Assembly (NCBI RefSeq): GCF_900002575.1
Contig: NZ_LN650648.1
Coordinates: forward strand, 1,837,565 to 1,901,564
Length of the DNA: 64,000 nt
Source: Romboutsia hominis
GTDB lineage: Bacteria > Bacillota > Clostridia > Peptostreptococcales > Peptostreptococcaceae
Direction: 5' to 3'
Shown here piece by piece: positions 8,166 to 17,568 of the stretch. Position 1 is the stretch's first letter. Each line of letters starts with the position of its first letter. The notes beneath the pieces are model-generated. The model saw nothing but the letters and a program-made list of their open reading frames with translations, ran no database searches and had not been told where the DNA came from. A program made the position numbers and the translations under genes.

Positions 8166-10013
8166 CTATCTTACAGAAGTATATATATCAGAAAACTCTA
8201 TATCTATATTCTCTACATATTTATTATATTTAAATGCATTCTGGCTTACATAGTTTTCTTCACATAACCTTATTGGTATAACTATCTTAAACTCACTTCC
8301 TACCTTTTCTTCACTATCTACTTTTATAGTACCTCCATGTAAATCCACTAAAGATTTAACTATTGATAAACCTATTCCACTTCCTTCGCTAGGTTTTGTT
8401 ATTCTATTATTTACTTGCTTAAATAGAGTAAATACCTCTTCTAATTTATCTTTTGGTATACCTATTCCACTATCTTTAATACTCATATTTAAATTTTTAT
8501 CATCTATATCTAATTTTACGTATATAATTCCATTTTCTGTATTATATTTTATTGCATTAGATAGTAAGTTTAATATAATCCTATCCATTTTTTCTAAGTC
8601 AAACGCCATTATTTTTTCTTCTACATTTGTATCAAAGATTAATTTTATCCCCTCTTCTTTTGCATAGCTTTGTACAGAGTCACATATATTTTCTATAAAC
8701 TCTACTATATTATAATTTTGCGGATTATATTCTAAGCAGCCTGCATTTAGCCTTGTACTGTCAATTAAATTATTTACCATTTTTAATAACCTATAGCTAT
8801 TTTGTCTTATTATATTTGTATATTTTTTATATTCTTCATCATGGTTATTTCGTTTTGTAATAGCTTCCATTAACTGTATAGAACTAAATATAAGATTTAA
8901 TGGTGTCTTAAATTCATGAGATAAATTAGCAAAAAATTCCATTCTAAGGCTTTCAAATTCAAGCTCTGCCTCTTTTCTATGAGATATATCTCGAGATATT
9001 CCAAGCACCCCAGATACAACTTTATTGCTATCTAACATTGGTACCTTTACTGTTTCAAAATATCTAACTCTTCCATCATCTGATATAGATGAATTATTAG
9101 ATATAAGCTTACTTTTAGTTTTCATTATATTTTTTTCTTCTATCTCATATTTCTTTATTTTATCATGAGGTGTATTTATATCTTTTTCAGTTTTTCCTAT
9201 GATATCTTCTTTAGTCATATTTCTATTTTCTGCAAATACTTTATTACAATGTCTAAATACTCCATGTTTGTCTTTTAAAAATATACTATCTGGAATATTA
9301 TCACTAATTAAATTTAACATTTTAATAGCTGACAATTGATTATTATATTCAATATTTTCTATAACCTCTAAGCATATTCCTATGGTTCCTAATATTTCTT
9401 TATTTTCATTTTTTATAAGTTTTATAAATCCATTATAAAATTTTCCATCATAAGAAAATAGCCCATATTTAGATTCTTTACTTTGTTTAATAATATATTC
9501 TTCTCCTTTTGAGAATAATTTTGCTACCTCCTCTGGATATATCTCTTCATCTGTTTTTCCTATCATATTTTCAGTTGTTGTATATTTACCTTCTGTTATT
9601 TCTTTATTTGTATATACATACCTGCCATCTCTGTCTTTTAGCCATATAACTCCACCTAATGCATTCATAAGTTCTTTTATATTTTTATCTATATCAATTT
9701 TTCTTTTAAACCATATTAAATATCTATTTTCTGATATTTTTATTATCTCTATTTCATAAAATGACTTTATATCTTTTATATATATTTTTTTAATTTTGTC
9801 TTCTATATGCCTATCTATTTCTAGAAAAGCTTCTTTGTATCCTATATTGTCAATACTATAAATATTTCCTTTAATTATCTTATCCCCTATTAATTCATTA
9901 AATCTTTTATTTATATCTACTACTTTAATTTTGTTTATTTCATCCATCTCTATATATACATATGGTATAGGGATGTAAGAAATCATTTTCAAGTATTCTT
10001 CTTTATTTAACAT
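8166..10013 (-). CDS. Cytosolic PAS-domain sensor histidine kinase (orphan)
   Basis: 615-aa kinase without membrane segments. Domains in order: a degenerate PAS-like N-terminus (residues 1-110), PAS (about 115-220, VIWLKDRDGRYVYTNKE), PAS (about 235-345, SIFLKDKHGVFRHCNK, ending GISRDISHRKEAE), HisKA with phospho-acceptor His366 in NLSHEFKTPLN, and HATPase_c with the N box LNLLSNAIKYN and G boxes DSGIGIP and GSGIGLSIV. All catalytic motifs are present. No response regulator is adjacent, so its partner is elsewhere; orphan kinases of this build in Clostridia often feed Spo0A, but that is only an analogy here. Confidence 0.9.
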   Translation of the reverse strand: MLNKEEYLKMISYIPIPYVYIEMDEINKIKVVDINKRFNELIGDKIIKGNIYSIDNIGYKEAFLEIDRHIEDKIKKIYIKDIKSFYEIEIIKISENRYLIWFKRKIDIDKNIKELMNALGGVIWLKDRDGRYVYTNKEITEGKYTTTENMIGKTDEEIYPEEVAKLFSKGEEYIIKQSKESKYGLFSYDGKFYNGFIKLIKNENKEILGTIGICLEVIENIEYNNQLSAIKMLNLISDNIPDSIFLKDKHGVFRHCNKVFAENRNMTKEDIIGKTEKDINTPHDKIKKYEIEEKNIMKTKSKLISNNSSISDDGRVRYFETVKVPMLDSNKVVSGVLGISRDISHRKEAELEFESLRMEFFANLSHEFKTPLNLIFSSIQLMEAITKRNNHDEEYKKYTNIIRQNSYRLLKMVNNLIDSTRLNAGCLEYNPQNYNIVEFIENICDSVQSYAKEEGIKLIFDTNVEEKIMAFDLEKMDRIILNLLSNAIKYNTENGIIYVKLDIDDKNLNMSIKDSGIGIPKDKLEEVFTLFKQVNNRITKPSEGSGIGLSIVKSLVDLHGGTIKVDSEEKVGSEFKIVIPIRLCEENYVSQNAFKYNKYVENIDIEFSDIYTSVR

Positions 10014-10173
10014 AATTTCCTCCCCCGTTAGACATTATCCTATGATAGATTATAGTATATTTTAAATTAAAATGGTATTTTTTAATTTTTTTTGTTTAAA
10101 ATTTCTAAATAGTGTGTATATATAAAATATAATAATTTCAAATTATTTTAATATAAATTAGGAGGATATAATT

Positions 10174-10362
10174 ATGATAAGAGTTTGTTCAGCATGTTCT
10201 GGAATGAGTATAGATGATTTAAGAGAGGCTTTACTAGGTAGAGAAATAGAAAATGAATGTATAGGTGAATGTGGTGCTGAGTTTACAGCATACGTAGGAG
10301 ATGAACTAATAACAGCATCTTCATTTGACGATTTTGTTAATCAAGCTAAAGAAGTAAAATAG
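10174..10362 (+). CDS. Small cysteine-rich protein, DUF1450/YuzB-like
   Basis: 62-aa protein with a strong AGGAGG site. It has an N-terminal CSAC pair and a second CIGEC pair, followed by the sheet-like segment FTAYVGDELITASSFDDFV. The arrangement resembles small thioredoxin-fold proteins of the DUF1450 (YuzB) type, which have paired cysteines that could bind a metal or an iron-sulfur cluster. Function unknown. It stands alone between minus-strand genes with its own terminator. Confidence 0.75.
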   Translation: MIRVCSACSGMSIDDLREALLGREIENECIGECGAEFTAYVGDELITASSFDDFVNQAKEVK

Positions 10363-10401
10363 TTTACAAAACCTCTAAAAAATAAAATTATCTTTAATAA
10401 C

Positions 10402-10433
10402 AAAAAGCTATCTTGTTTATAGATAGCTTTTTT
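10402..10433 (+). terminator. Terminator after the small cysteine protein gene
   Basis: AAAAAGCTATC and GATAGCTTTTTT form the stem; a T-run follows on the plus strand. Confidence 0.8.
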
Positions 10434-10465
10434 GTAATTTAAAATAAATTTCTAAATAACTTTTA

Positions 10466-11020
10466 TTATTTGAAGTAGCTTTCAAATACATCTTCTTTTT
10501 CTTTATCTTCTACATTTAAATTTATATATTTTATATTTTTCATTCCGCAAACTTCTAATGTTCCTTTTATTATTACTGTTTCTATTGGGTTATTTAATTT
10601 ATCTTTTAAATAGCTTGTGTTTGATTCTGATGTAGTTATAACCATACCTGATTTTATATTGCTTAAAAGTCCCTTTGTTTTATTATCTTCTTCACTAAAT
10701 GCAAAGTTTTTTATAAATACCTTATCAAAAAAACCTTTTAGTATTGCAGGTACATTGTTAAACCAAACTGGAAAAACTAGAATTATCTCATCACTATTTC
10801 TTATACTTTGTTGATATTTTTTAACTAATTCATCATCAGCCTTACCTTCATTATATAACTGTTCTTCTTTTTCAGTCATTACAGGATTGAAGTTATCTTT
10901 GTACAAATCTATTATTTCATATTCTGCTCTATTTTCAATCAGCTTTTTTGATAATTTTTCTACGATTTTTTTACTAAAAGATTTTTCACTTGGACTTGCT
11001 ACTATTATTGTAGTTTTCAT
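10466..11020 (-). CDS. NAD(P)H-dependent oxidoreductase, flavodoxin-like fold
   Basis: 184-aa protein of the flavodoxin_2 / MdaB-KefF type: phosphate-loop region ASPSEKSFSKKIVEKL, FPVWFNNVPAILKGFFDKVF (the quinone reductase motif) and a central flavin-binding sheet. Likely an FMN or FAD quinone or nitro reductase. The ATG at 11020 is chosen because the AAAGG site lies 9 nt before it and directly abuts the earlier ATG at 11029. Single gene; substrate unknown. Confidence 0.82.
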   Translation of the reverse strand: MKTTIIVASPSEKSFSKKIVEKLSKKLIENRAEYEIIDLYKDNFNPVMTEKEEQLYNEGKADDELVKKYQQSIRNSDEIILVFPVWFNNVPAILKGFFDKVFIKNFAFSEEDNKTKGLLSNIKSGMVITTSESNTSYLKDKLNNPIETVIIKGTLEVCGMKNIKYINLNVEDKEKEDVFESYFK

Positions 11021-11116
11021 AAAATACATCCTTTCTTTCTTTATATGTACTTAGTATAAATAATATATTAATTTTATATTCATACAATATAGATATGTAT
11101 ATACTAAATACATAAA

Positions 11117-11150
11117 AAAATAGAGTGTAAGATATTTTACACTCTATTTT
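11117..11150. terminator. Bidirectional-looking terminator after the CWB2 hydrolase gene
   Basis: AAAATAGAGTGTAA pairs with TTACACTCTATTTT around a 6-nt loop, with A- and T-runs on both sides. It follows the stop of the minus-strand surface hydrolase. Confidence 0.8.
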
Positions 11151-11158
11151 TTTATAAT

Positions 11159-13606
11159 TTATTTTATTACATTTATACATTCATTAACTATAGACTTGTC
11201 TATACCGCCTACTTGTATAAGTTTTGTAGCATTTTTTATTACTGACTTATCACTATTGTTATGAACTAGTACAACAGGATAATTTTTAGCAAGTGGAGAT
11301 ACTGTTAAGGCATCTACTAATGTATATCCTTTTGATATATAAAACTCATTAGTATTAGGATAGAACTTTTCTATAACTAGCTTATTAGTAGCAAATCTAT
11401 CACTTCCTCCAAGTCTAGTTGCATTTGTTTTATTTACTATATTATCACTCATTGATATACTAGATCCTATAACATAAGTACTTTTGTTATTAGTGTTAAA
11501 TGGTATGTCTTTTCCATTTGTTAATATTATTGGTACTCCATCACGACTTGCAATTGGAGATACACTCATAGCATCTGGTTCTCCTTTATATCCATTTACT
11601 AAAAATACTTTATCTATATTTGGATTTATTTTTTTTATTTCATCTGCAACTTTATAACTTGTTTCTTCTCTGCTATTTCCAGAAAGTCTTATAACTTCTT
11701 TTCCTTGTGATTTTAAATCACTTTCTATTTTTGGTGATATAACACTTTTTCCACCTATTAAATATACTTTATTAACTCCATTTAATCTTTCTTTTGTTTC
11801 ATTTGGTATAGAATCTACTTTTGTTAAAAGTATTGGTGATTTAGTTATTCCTGATAATCCACTTGCACTAAGTCCATCTGCTAATGTTTTATCTCCATTA
11901 ACAAGTATTGCACTAGTATAGTTTTGGTTATCAGATATCATAGCTGCTGTCTCATATCTATCATTACCTATTATAGTATCTAATATTACCTTATCTTTTT
12001 GATTATTTATAATATTTACATCATTTTTATTTACATATCCTTTAAATGTATAGTCATAACTTCCTGGTATAGGATTAGCTACATTAGATGGAGTTATTCT
12101 ATCAGGATTTATCTCAATATTTGAGTTTCTATCATCAGATATTAAAACTACTTCACCTTTATCTGATGTATATAATCTATTTCCACTTTTATCATTTATA
12201 TTTGATGACTTATTAAGCATTCCTATTTTATATCTATTATAGTCATCTCCTAAACCTCTAGATGATAATTCTACATCCATTTCATTCATATAACTTGATG
12301 CTTTTTCTGACCAATATGGATCTGATGCATATCTAACATTACATCCAATTTCTTTATTTCCAAGATTATTACCATTATATTTCCAACTATTTGGATTTAA
12401 ATATTCATTTGACATCCATTCTTTTGCAAACTCATTTATACAATTTTCTATGCTTTTAAAGTAATTTGCATTATTTGGATTGCTATCCTTTGCATTTATT
12501 CCAAATATATTATTTTTTTGTTTAGCTAAAGTAGACGTTCCCTTAGCTGATTCATTCATAGCTATTCCAACCATAACTGATGCATTTACTCCATATTTAT
12601 TTTGAGCTTTTATAAAATATTTTCCTGTATTTCTAAGAACACTGTCACTTGGTGTTTTAGCTTTAAAATACTCATTTATATCATTAGCATCATATGAACT
12701 TTTACTTCTACCTGGTAAATATTGATAGTAGTTATAGTATGGTTCATTAGTATTTACTGCATTGTTATGATTATTTTCTTTTGCATCGCTTATAAGTTTG
12801 TTTATATCATCATAAAAATAATTTCCATCATAGCTATAATACTTTACTTCATTTTTCATAAATGAAGGTGCTTGTCCTATTGTTCTATAAGTTCCTGTAT
12901 TTCCTTGTACATTCGAACTTATATAATGGCTTAATCTTCCATTTACATTTTTATAGTAGCTTAAATTTTTAGCTTGATTTATAGGAAGTACTACTATATT
13001 TGTACCTTTATCATCTTGCTTTTTAATCCATCCGCTAAATCCAGCAACTTCTATCTTTGCCATAGTTTCAGTTTCTTCTATAACTGGAACATCCTCTATA
13101 TATCCATGATTTATATATGTATATTCATTAGTGTCGTTTGCATTTTTATATAACTTTGCAGTATAGTTTATAGAACTTTCAGATATTCCATCTCCTAATT
13201 TTACAATACGACCTATAGAGTTTGTACTATATACTATTAAACCTTCTTTATTTATAACTGATGGTACTATATTTTCATAACTATACTCATTTTGTATATT
13301 TTTTGCTATATTTACAGCTTCATCGTAAGTATTAGCTTCTTTATAAAATATATATTTTCCATCTTGGCTAGCTAGTGCTACCTCATAGTTTGAATTTGTT
13401 TTGGTTTTTAGATATTTGAAATTATTAAGTTCCTCTATATCTTGTTTGACTTCTGTAGGCATCTCTGACATGTAATTAGATATGCTATGTGATTTAGGCA
13501 TTGGTTTTGTATATGTTTCATATTCATTAGAATTAGCATAAGAAACATTTCCCAACATTAAGCCACTTATAGCTAATGATAAGTATACACTTTTCTTTAA
13601 TTTCAT
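11159..13606 (-). CDS. Secreted N-acetylglucosaminidase with three cell-wall-binding type 2 repeats
   Basis: 815-aa surface protein. Signal peptide at residues 1-24 (cleavage after NVSYA); a middle region with an SH3-like segment (AKIEVAGFSGWIKK); a glucosaminidase (GH73-like) domain at about 325-450 with the putative catalytic Glu in GIAMNESAKG; then three CWB2 repeats from about 545 to the end, marked by GNDRYETA, GNSREETS and GGSDRFAT. CWB2 triplets anchor proteins non-covalently to an anionic wall polymer in Clostridioides and relatives, and this is the best taxonomic clue in the window. Role: peptidoglycan remodelling. Monocistronic by its flanking terminators. Confidence 0.92.
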   Translation of the reverse strand: MKLKKSVYLSLAISGLMLGNVSYANSNEYETYTKPMPKSHSISNYMSEMPTEVKQDIEELNNFKYLKTKTNSNYEVALASQDGKYIFYKEANTYDEAVNIAKNIQNEYSYENIVPSVINKEGLIVYSTNSIGRIVKLGDGISESSINYTAKLYKNANDTNEYTYINHGYIEDVPVIEETETMAKIEVAGFSGWIKKQDDKGTNIVVLPINQAKNLSYYKNVNGRLSHYISSNVQGNTGTYRTIGQAPSFMKNEVKYYSYDGNYFYDDINKLISDAKENNHNNAVNTNEPYYNYYQYLPGRSKSSYDANDINEYFKAKTPSDSVLRNTGKYFIKAQNKYGVNASVMVGIAMNESAKGTSTLAKQKNNIFGINAKDSNPNNANYFKSIENCINEFAKEWMSNEYLNPNSWKYNGNNLGNKEIGCNVRYASDPYWSEKASSYMNEMDVELSSRGLGDDYNRYKIGMLNKSSNINDKSGNRLYTSDKGEVVLISDDRNSNIEINPDRITPSNVANPIPGSYDYTFKGYVNKNDVNIINNQKDKVILDTIIGNDRYETAAMISDNQNYTSAILVNGDKTLADGLSASGLSGITKSPILLTKVDSIPNETKERLNGVNKVYLIGGKSVISPKIESDLKSQGKEVIRLSGNSREETSYKVADEIKKINPNIDKVFLVNGYKGEPDAMSVSPIASRDGVPIILTNGKDIPFNTNNKSTYVIGSSISMSDNIVNKTNATRLGGSDRFATNKLVIEKFYPNTNEFYISKGYTLVDALTVSPLAKNYPVVLVHNNSDKSVIKNATKLIQVGGIDKSIVNECINVIK

Positions 13607-13693
13607 ATATTTTCCCCCTATTTTTGTATATATATACTAAATTATAACATATATGTTTTATATTCTCAAAGTAAGTTCATAATATTATAAAAT

Positions 13694-13727
13694 AAAACAC
13701 TTAGCATAATATTATGCTAAGTGTTTT
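13694..13727 (-). terminator. Terminator of the nitrogenase-like cluster
   Basis: A perfect 34-bp palindrome (arms of 17, AAAACACTTAGCATAAT) directly after the HugZ-like stop codon, with T-rich sequence following on the minus strand. It marks the end of the operon that starts at the NifH-like gene. Confidence 0.85.
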
Positions 13728-13729
13728 TT

Positions 13730-14197
13730 CTATTTACCCTTATGATTTATTTCTTTTACTTGAATTAATTCAAATTCTTTATTTTTTATATTTATATCAA
13801 AAGCTTGCCCAAATCCTTTTACTAATCTTCCACTTTTTATATTTAACTTAAATATATCAAAGTCTAAAGTTTTTAATACCATCATCATAGATGGGTCATG
13901 TACTTCATCAAACTTATTGTATATAGCCTCATCTGCATTTTCTAATTTAGTAGCTTCACATTCAAATGACACTCTTTTTCTTGCAAATATAGTTTTTGAA
14001 TCTTTTTCATCTTCTATTATCATAACTGAACAATTTTTATCATTTGTTAAATTATAGTAATGACTTGCTGCTTTACTTAAATATAAATATATATCTTTAT
14101 CTATCATAACAAATGGTGCATAACTTATTTCTGGTAATTTATTTTCATTTAATGAACTTATCATTAAGCTTTTTTGATTGTTTATTATATTTTCCAT
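13730..14197 (-). CDS. HugZ/HutZ-like split-barrel (pyridoxamine-phosphate-oxidase fold) protein
   Basis: 155-aa protein with the PNPOx-like split barrel: SYAPFVMIDKDIYLYLSKAA, FARKRVSFECEA and the C-terminal GRLVKGFGQAFDI, which is the part most like the HugZ/HutZ haem-utilisation family. A His lies 4 residues from the C-terminus (His152); in HugZ/HutZ a C-terminal His is the haem ligand, so it may be equivalent, though the tail here is short. Last gene of the cluster, 16 nt after the NifD-like gene. Known relatives bind or degrade haem; the activity in an anaerobe with no O2 is open. Confidence 0.72.
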   Translation of the reverse strand: MENIINNQKSLMISSLNENKLPEISYAPFVMIDKDIYLYLSKAASHYYNLTNDKNCSVMIIEDEKDSKTIFARKRVSFECEATKLENADEAIYNKFDEVHDPSMMMVLKTLDFDIFKLNIKSGRLVKGFGQAFDINIKNKEFELIQVKEINHKGK

Positions 14198-14213
14198 ATT
14201 AATTGTCTCCTGT

Positions 14214-15422
14214 CTATAACTTTACGTTAAGTATTCTTTCTATTATATATACACACCCTCTAAAACCTATATATGGAGTGTATGGATATATATTTACTTT
14301 ATTTAAGTTTGGATTACTTACTTGTAACTTCATCTTAGCGTTACTTTTCATGTCTAAACTTGGTCCATCACCAAATAATCCTAGAAGTTGTGTATTTTTT
14401 AGATATTTCATTCTATCCAATTCACTTCCTGTAGAAACTAAATCTTCTTCACTGTCTATTTTATGTAGCACTTCTTTTCTATCTACACATAAATTTAATT
14501 CACTAAGCATATCACTTATTCCTAGTACAGTATCATAATCTCCAAATAGTGCACATTTTTTACTTTCTTTGTAGAAGAAGAACTTACGCTTTACACTAAA
14601 CATGTTATTTTTAACAAAGCTTATTTCTTTATTGTATAATTCTTTGTTTAGCTCATACCCTTCTATTTCATTTACTGCTTCTATAAATTCCATAGTATTT
14701 TTAAGACCATATAAACTTTTATATACATATGGTATATTGTACTTTTCTTTCATATATTTAGCAGCTTTTAATCCTTCTTTTCTAACTACTACATTAAGAG
14801 ATGCTTTCGCTGCGTTTTCTATGTCTTCTATAGAAGTATCACAAGTAAACATTGTGTTTAAGTCTTTATTAAATAGCTCTTTCATAATTCTTTTTAATTC
14901 ATAGCTATCACTTAAGAAGTTGTATTTATCTATGTTATATCCTATAATGTTGTACTTATTTATATCTTTAGTGTTGTCTTTAGTTATTTCTTTTACTAAT
15001 AATTCTAATATATTTTCAACACCTATGTTGTAGTCGTCCTTAAGCCCACCTGTAGTTATAGGTATTAATTTTGCTTTTACTTTATCTTTAAGTACTCTAC
15101 ATACACTTTTAATATCTGCACCTATTATAGATGATATAGATGATGCCATTACAAATATGTATTTAGGCTTTATATTTTCATCTAATTCTATTATTGCATT
15201 TTCAATTCTATCGTACTTTCCAAATGTAACATCACTTTGATCCATATGAGTTGAATATATTTTTGCTCTTTCTTCTCCATTTAAGCTTCCTATTGCCTCT
15301 ATTGAATAGTGTGTTGTTCCTGCTGGTCCAAATTCTATAATAAATGCATTATTTATTGATGACAGTGTCCATATTGTTCCCATTCTATCATTTGCTACGG
15401 GGAAATATTTACATACCTGCAT
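14214..15422 (-). CDS. Nitrogenase component 1-like protein, cysteine-poor subunit
   Basis: 402-aa member of the nitrogenase component 1 / oxidoreductase family (NifD/NifK, BchN/BchB, CfbD relatives). The N-terminal fold is recognisable, but two of the cluster-ligand positions are changed: FGPAGTTHYS stands where NifD has a GPVGC motif and SSISSIIGADI where NifD has ECPIGLIGDDI. Cys4 and Cys108 are the only N-terminal cysteines. It begins 14 nt inside the end of the preceding subunit gene, which implies coupled synthesis of a heteromer. The partner NifH-like reductase is at the head of the cluster. It cannot hold a canonical FeMo cofactor site by sequence, and no cofactor-assembly genes are present. 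Confidence 0.85.
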   Translation of the reverse strand: MQVCKYFPVANDRMGTIWTLSSINNAFIIEFGPAGTTHYSIEAIGSLNGEERAKIYSTHMDQSDVTFGKYDRIENAIIELDENIKPKYIFVMASSISSIIGADIKSVCRVLKDKVKAKLIPITTGGLKDDYNIGVENILELLVKEITKDNTKDINKYNIIGYNIDKYNFLSDSYELKRIMKELFNKDLNTMFTCDTSIEDIENAAKASLNVVVRKEGLKAAKYMKEKYNIPYVYKSLYGLKNTMEFIEAVNEIEGYELNKELYNKEISFVKNNMFSVKRKFFFYKESKKCALFGDYDTVLGISDMLSELNLCVDRKEVLHKIDSEEDLVSTGSELDRMKYLKNTQLLGLFGDGPSLDMKSNAKMKLQVSNPNLNKVNIYPYTPYIGFRGCVYIIERILNVKL

Positions 15423-16698
15423 ACATCATTCCTCCCATTTTGCTAGTTTCTAATTCATATAGCTTTATTAAGTCTTTCATCATATCTATAGGTAGTTCAT
15501 ATCCTATTTTTTGTGCATGAGAGTCTAGTGTTATTTGCATTAACCCTTTTTCTCTAAGTATTATAGGGCTTTCGTGACCTATATATACATCTGCTCCTAT
15601 TGTTTCATATAAATGTCTAAGTGGTGCTATATTTGCTATTCTACTTATGTATGGGTTATATCCTTTTTTAGATATATTTTCCTTGTACTTTATATCTTGT
15701 TCATATAACTCTCTAATTTGTACAAACACTGGTATCATACCTAAATCACTTAAAAAGTCTACAGTTTCAAAAGCCATCATAGGTGTATTTCCATATATAA
15801 GTTTTTTTCCTTTTAAAATATCACTACACTTTCTAAAAAGCTCATCATATTCATTTATCTTATCTTCTAATTTATTTAATAAATCTACATTTAATAATTC
15901 TTCTAATCTCTTGTAGTTTTTATATATTGTACTTTTATCCATATGCTTATCAAAGTATATATAGTCTATATCAAACTTTTTCTTCATAGCTTTAGCCAAA
16001 TCTAGTGCTATCATATCTGTTACTATATTTACTTTTGATTTTGATGCATTTTTTATAGCATCTATATCGCACTTTGATGGTATCACAGTATTAATGCTAA
16101 CTCCTTCGCTTTTAAGAAGTTTCACAAGTTCTGTAGATTCAACATTTTCTTGCCTATGCCCTAGTATGTTAATTCCTTCTTTTTCTTTTGATTTTTTCAT
16201 ACAAGTAATTAGTGCTTTTAAGCTTCTAGACATTCCTGGTATATGAGAGTTGCACTTAAAATGTTCTGTGTTTACTACAAATATAGGTACATCAACTTCA
16301 CCATCTAAGCTATACTCTATTGAAGAATAATCTTCTCCTATAAGCTCTGGTACACAAGTTGTTACTATCATTATGGCATCGCATTCTTCTATTTCTATTA
16401 TTTGTTTTATAGCTTCTTCTACCTTTTTTTGCCCACCAAATACTATATCTTTGTCTTTTAAAACTACTGAATAAACACTATCATTTCCTTTTTGTCTATG
16501 ATATGCAAAGTTTTTAGTGTAGTAAGTACATTCACTAGTTCCTACTACAACTAGTGGCATATTTTTTATATAACTTGCAGTAAGGGCTACCCCAAATAAT
16601 GGACAATGTGTCCCTGGAAATATTGCATGAGATAAACTTTTTATATCTTTATCTTCATTTATTTCATCTAATCTATTTAAAATATCTAAAGTATACAT
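15409..16698 (-). CDS. Nitrogenase component 1-like protein, subunit with full Cys triad
   Basis: 429-aa component 1 family protein. Three N-terminal cysteines, C32 (GTHCPLFG), C57 (GTSECTYY) and C115 (TTCVPELIG), are spaced 25 and 58 residues apart, the same as the P-cluster cysteines 70/95/153 of Azotobacter NifK. They are thus likely iron-sulfur ligands. The partner subunit lacks its triad, so the complex resembles DPOR, in which one subunit gives three cysteines to a [4Fe-4S] cluster. Expected to take electrons from the NifH-like protein. It is 72 nt after the ABC ATPase gene. Substrate unknown. Confidence 0.87.
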   Translation of the reverse strand: MYTLDILNRLDEINEDKDIKSLSHAIFPGTHCPLFGVALTASYIKNMPLVVVGTSECTYYTKNFAYHRQKGNDSVYSVVLKDKDIVFGGQKKVEEAIKQIIEIEECDAIMIVTTCVPELIGEDYSSIEYSLDGEVDVPIFVVNTEHFKCNSHIPGMSRSLKALITCMKKSKEKEGINILGHRQENVESTELVKLLKSEGVSINTVIPSKCDIDAIKNASKSKVNIVTDMIALDLAKAMKKKFDIDYIYFDKHMDKSTIYKNYKRLEELLNVDLLNKLEDKINEYDELFRKCSDILKGKKLIYGNTPMMAFETVDFLSDLGMIPVFVQIRELYEQDIKYKENISKKGYNPYISRIANIAPLRHLYETIGADVYIGHESPIILREKGLMQITLDSHAQKIGYELPIDMMKDLIKLYELETSKMGGMMYAGM

Positions 16699-16770
16699 AC
16701 TTCTCCTCTTATTATGTAAATTTTGATTTTGACTCTTTCTTATATTTATTGACTTATTTAATCATTAGCT

Positions 16771-17568
16771 TTAAGACACTAGTCTTTGTGCCTTTATAGT
16801 TTTTATAGGGTGTATTCTAGGTTTATTACTTTGTGGATCATTATCTATATCACACTCTATTTTATAAACTTTTTTTATAACATCCTTATTTACAACATCA
16901 TTTGGTCTACCATCACTTATAATTTGACCATCTTTCATAATTATAAGCCTATCGCTATACTTACTAGCTTGATTTAACTCATGTAGTACCATTACTATTG
17001 TTATTTTAAACTTTTCATTTATTTCTCTAACTAACTCCATAAGCTCTAGTTGATATGATATATCTAAATATGTAGTAGGCTCATCAAGAAGTAATATGTC
17101 TGGCTTTTGACATAGCGCTTGTGCAATATACGCCCTTTGTCTTTCTCCTCCTGATAATGCCCCTATTGGTGTATTTTTATATTTACTAAGCCCTGTATTT
17201 TCTATTGCCCAATCTACTATTTCTTTGTCATTATTTGTCTTAGTTTCAAACCATTTTTTGTGAGGGATTCTTCCAAAGTAAACAAGTTCTTCAACTGTTA
17301 AATCCATAGGTGCATTGTTGTGTTGAGATAATAAGCACACCTTTTGAGCTATTAATTTTCCCTTTAAGTCTTTTATTCTTTTTCCTTCTAAAAAAACTTC
17401 TCCACTTAAAGGTTTTATCATCCTAGATAAACTCTTTAATAAAGTTGATTTTCCACATCCATTTGGACCTATTATGGATACAACTTCTCCTTTATTTATT
17501 TCTAAGTTTAAATTCTCTATTATAACTTTATCTTCATATCCAACTTTTAAATTACTAGCACTTATCAT
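16771..17568 (-). CDS. ABC transporter ATPase, iron-chelate/haem/cobalamin type
   Basis: 265-aa FecE/HmuV-type ATPase: Walker A GPNGCGKST, Q-loop LLSQHNNAP, signature LSGGERQRAYIAQA, Walker B ILLLDEPTTYLD and the switch His in MVLHELNQ are all intact. The start codon overlaps the permease stop by one nucleotide. It powers the importer formed with the next two genes. Confidence 0.93.
   Translation of the reverse strand: MISASNLKVGYEDKVIIENLNLEINKGEVVSIIGPNGCGKSTLLKSLSRMIKPLSGEVFLEGKRIKDLKGKLIAQKVCLLSQHNNAPMDLTVEELVYFGRIPHKKWFETKTNNDKEIVDWAIENTGLSKYKNTPIGALSGGERQRAYIAQALCQKPDILLLDEPTTYLDISYQLELMELVREINEKFKITIVMVLHELNQASKYSDRLIIMKDGQIISDGRPNDVVNKDVIKKVYKIECDIDNDPQSNKPRIHPIKTIKAQRLVS

Noticed and set aside
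10986-11180. 64-aa minus-strand open frame
   Set aside because: Overlaps the start of the oxidoreductase gene and the terminator at 11117-11150; no protein-like sequence.
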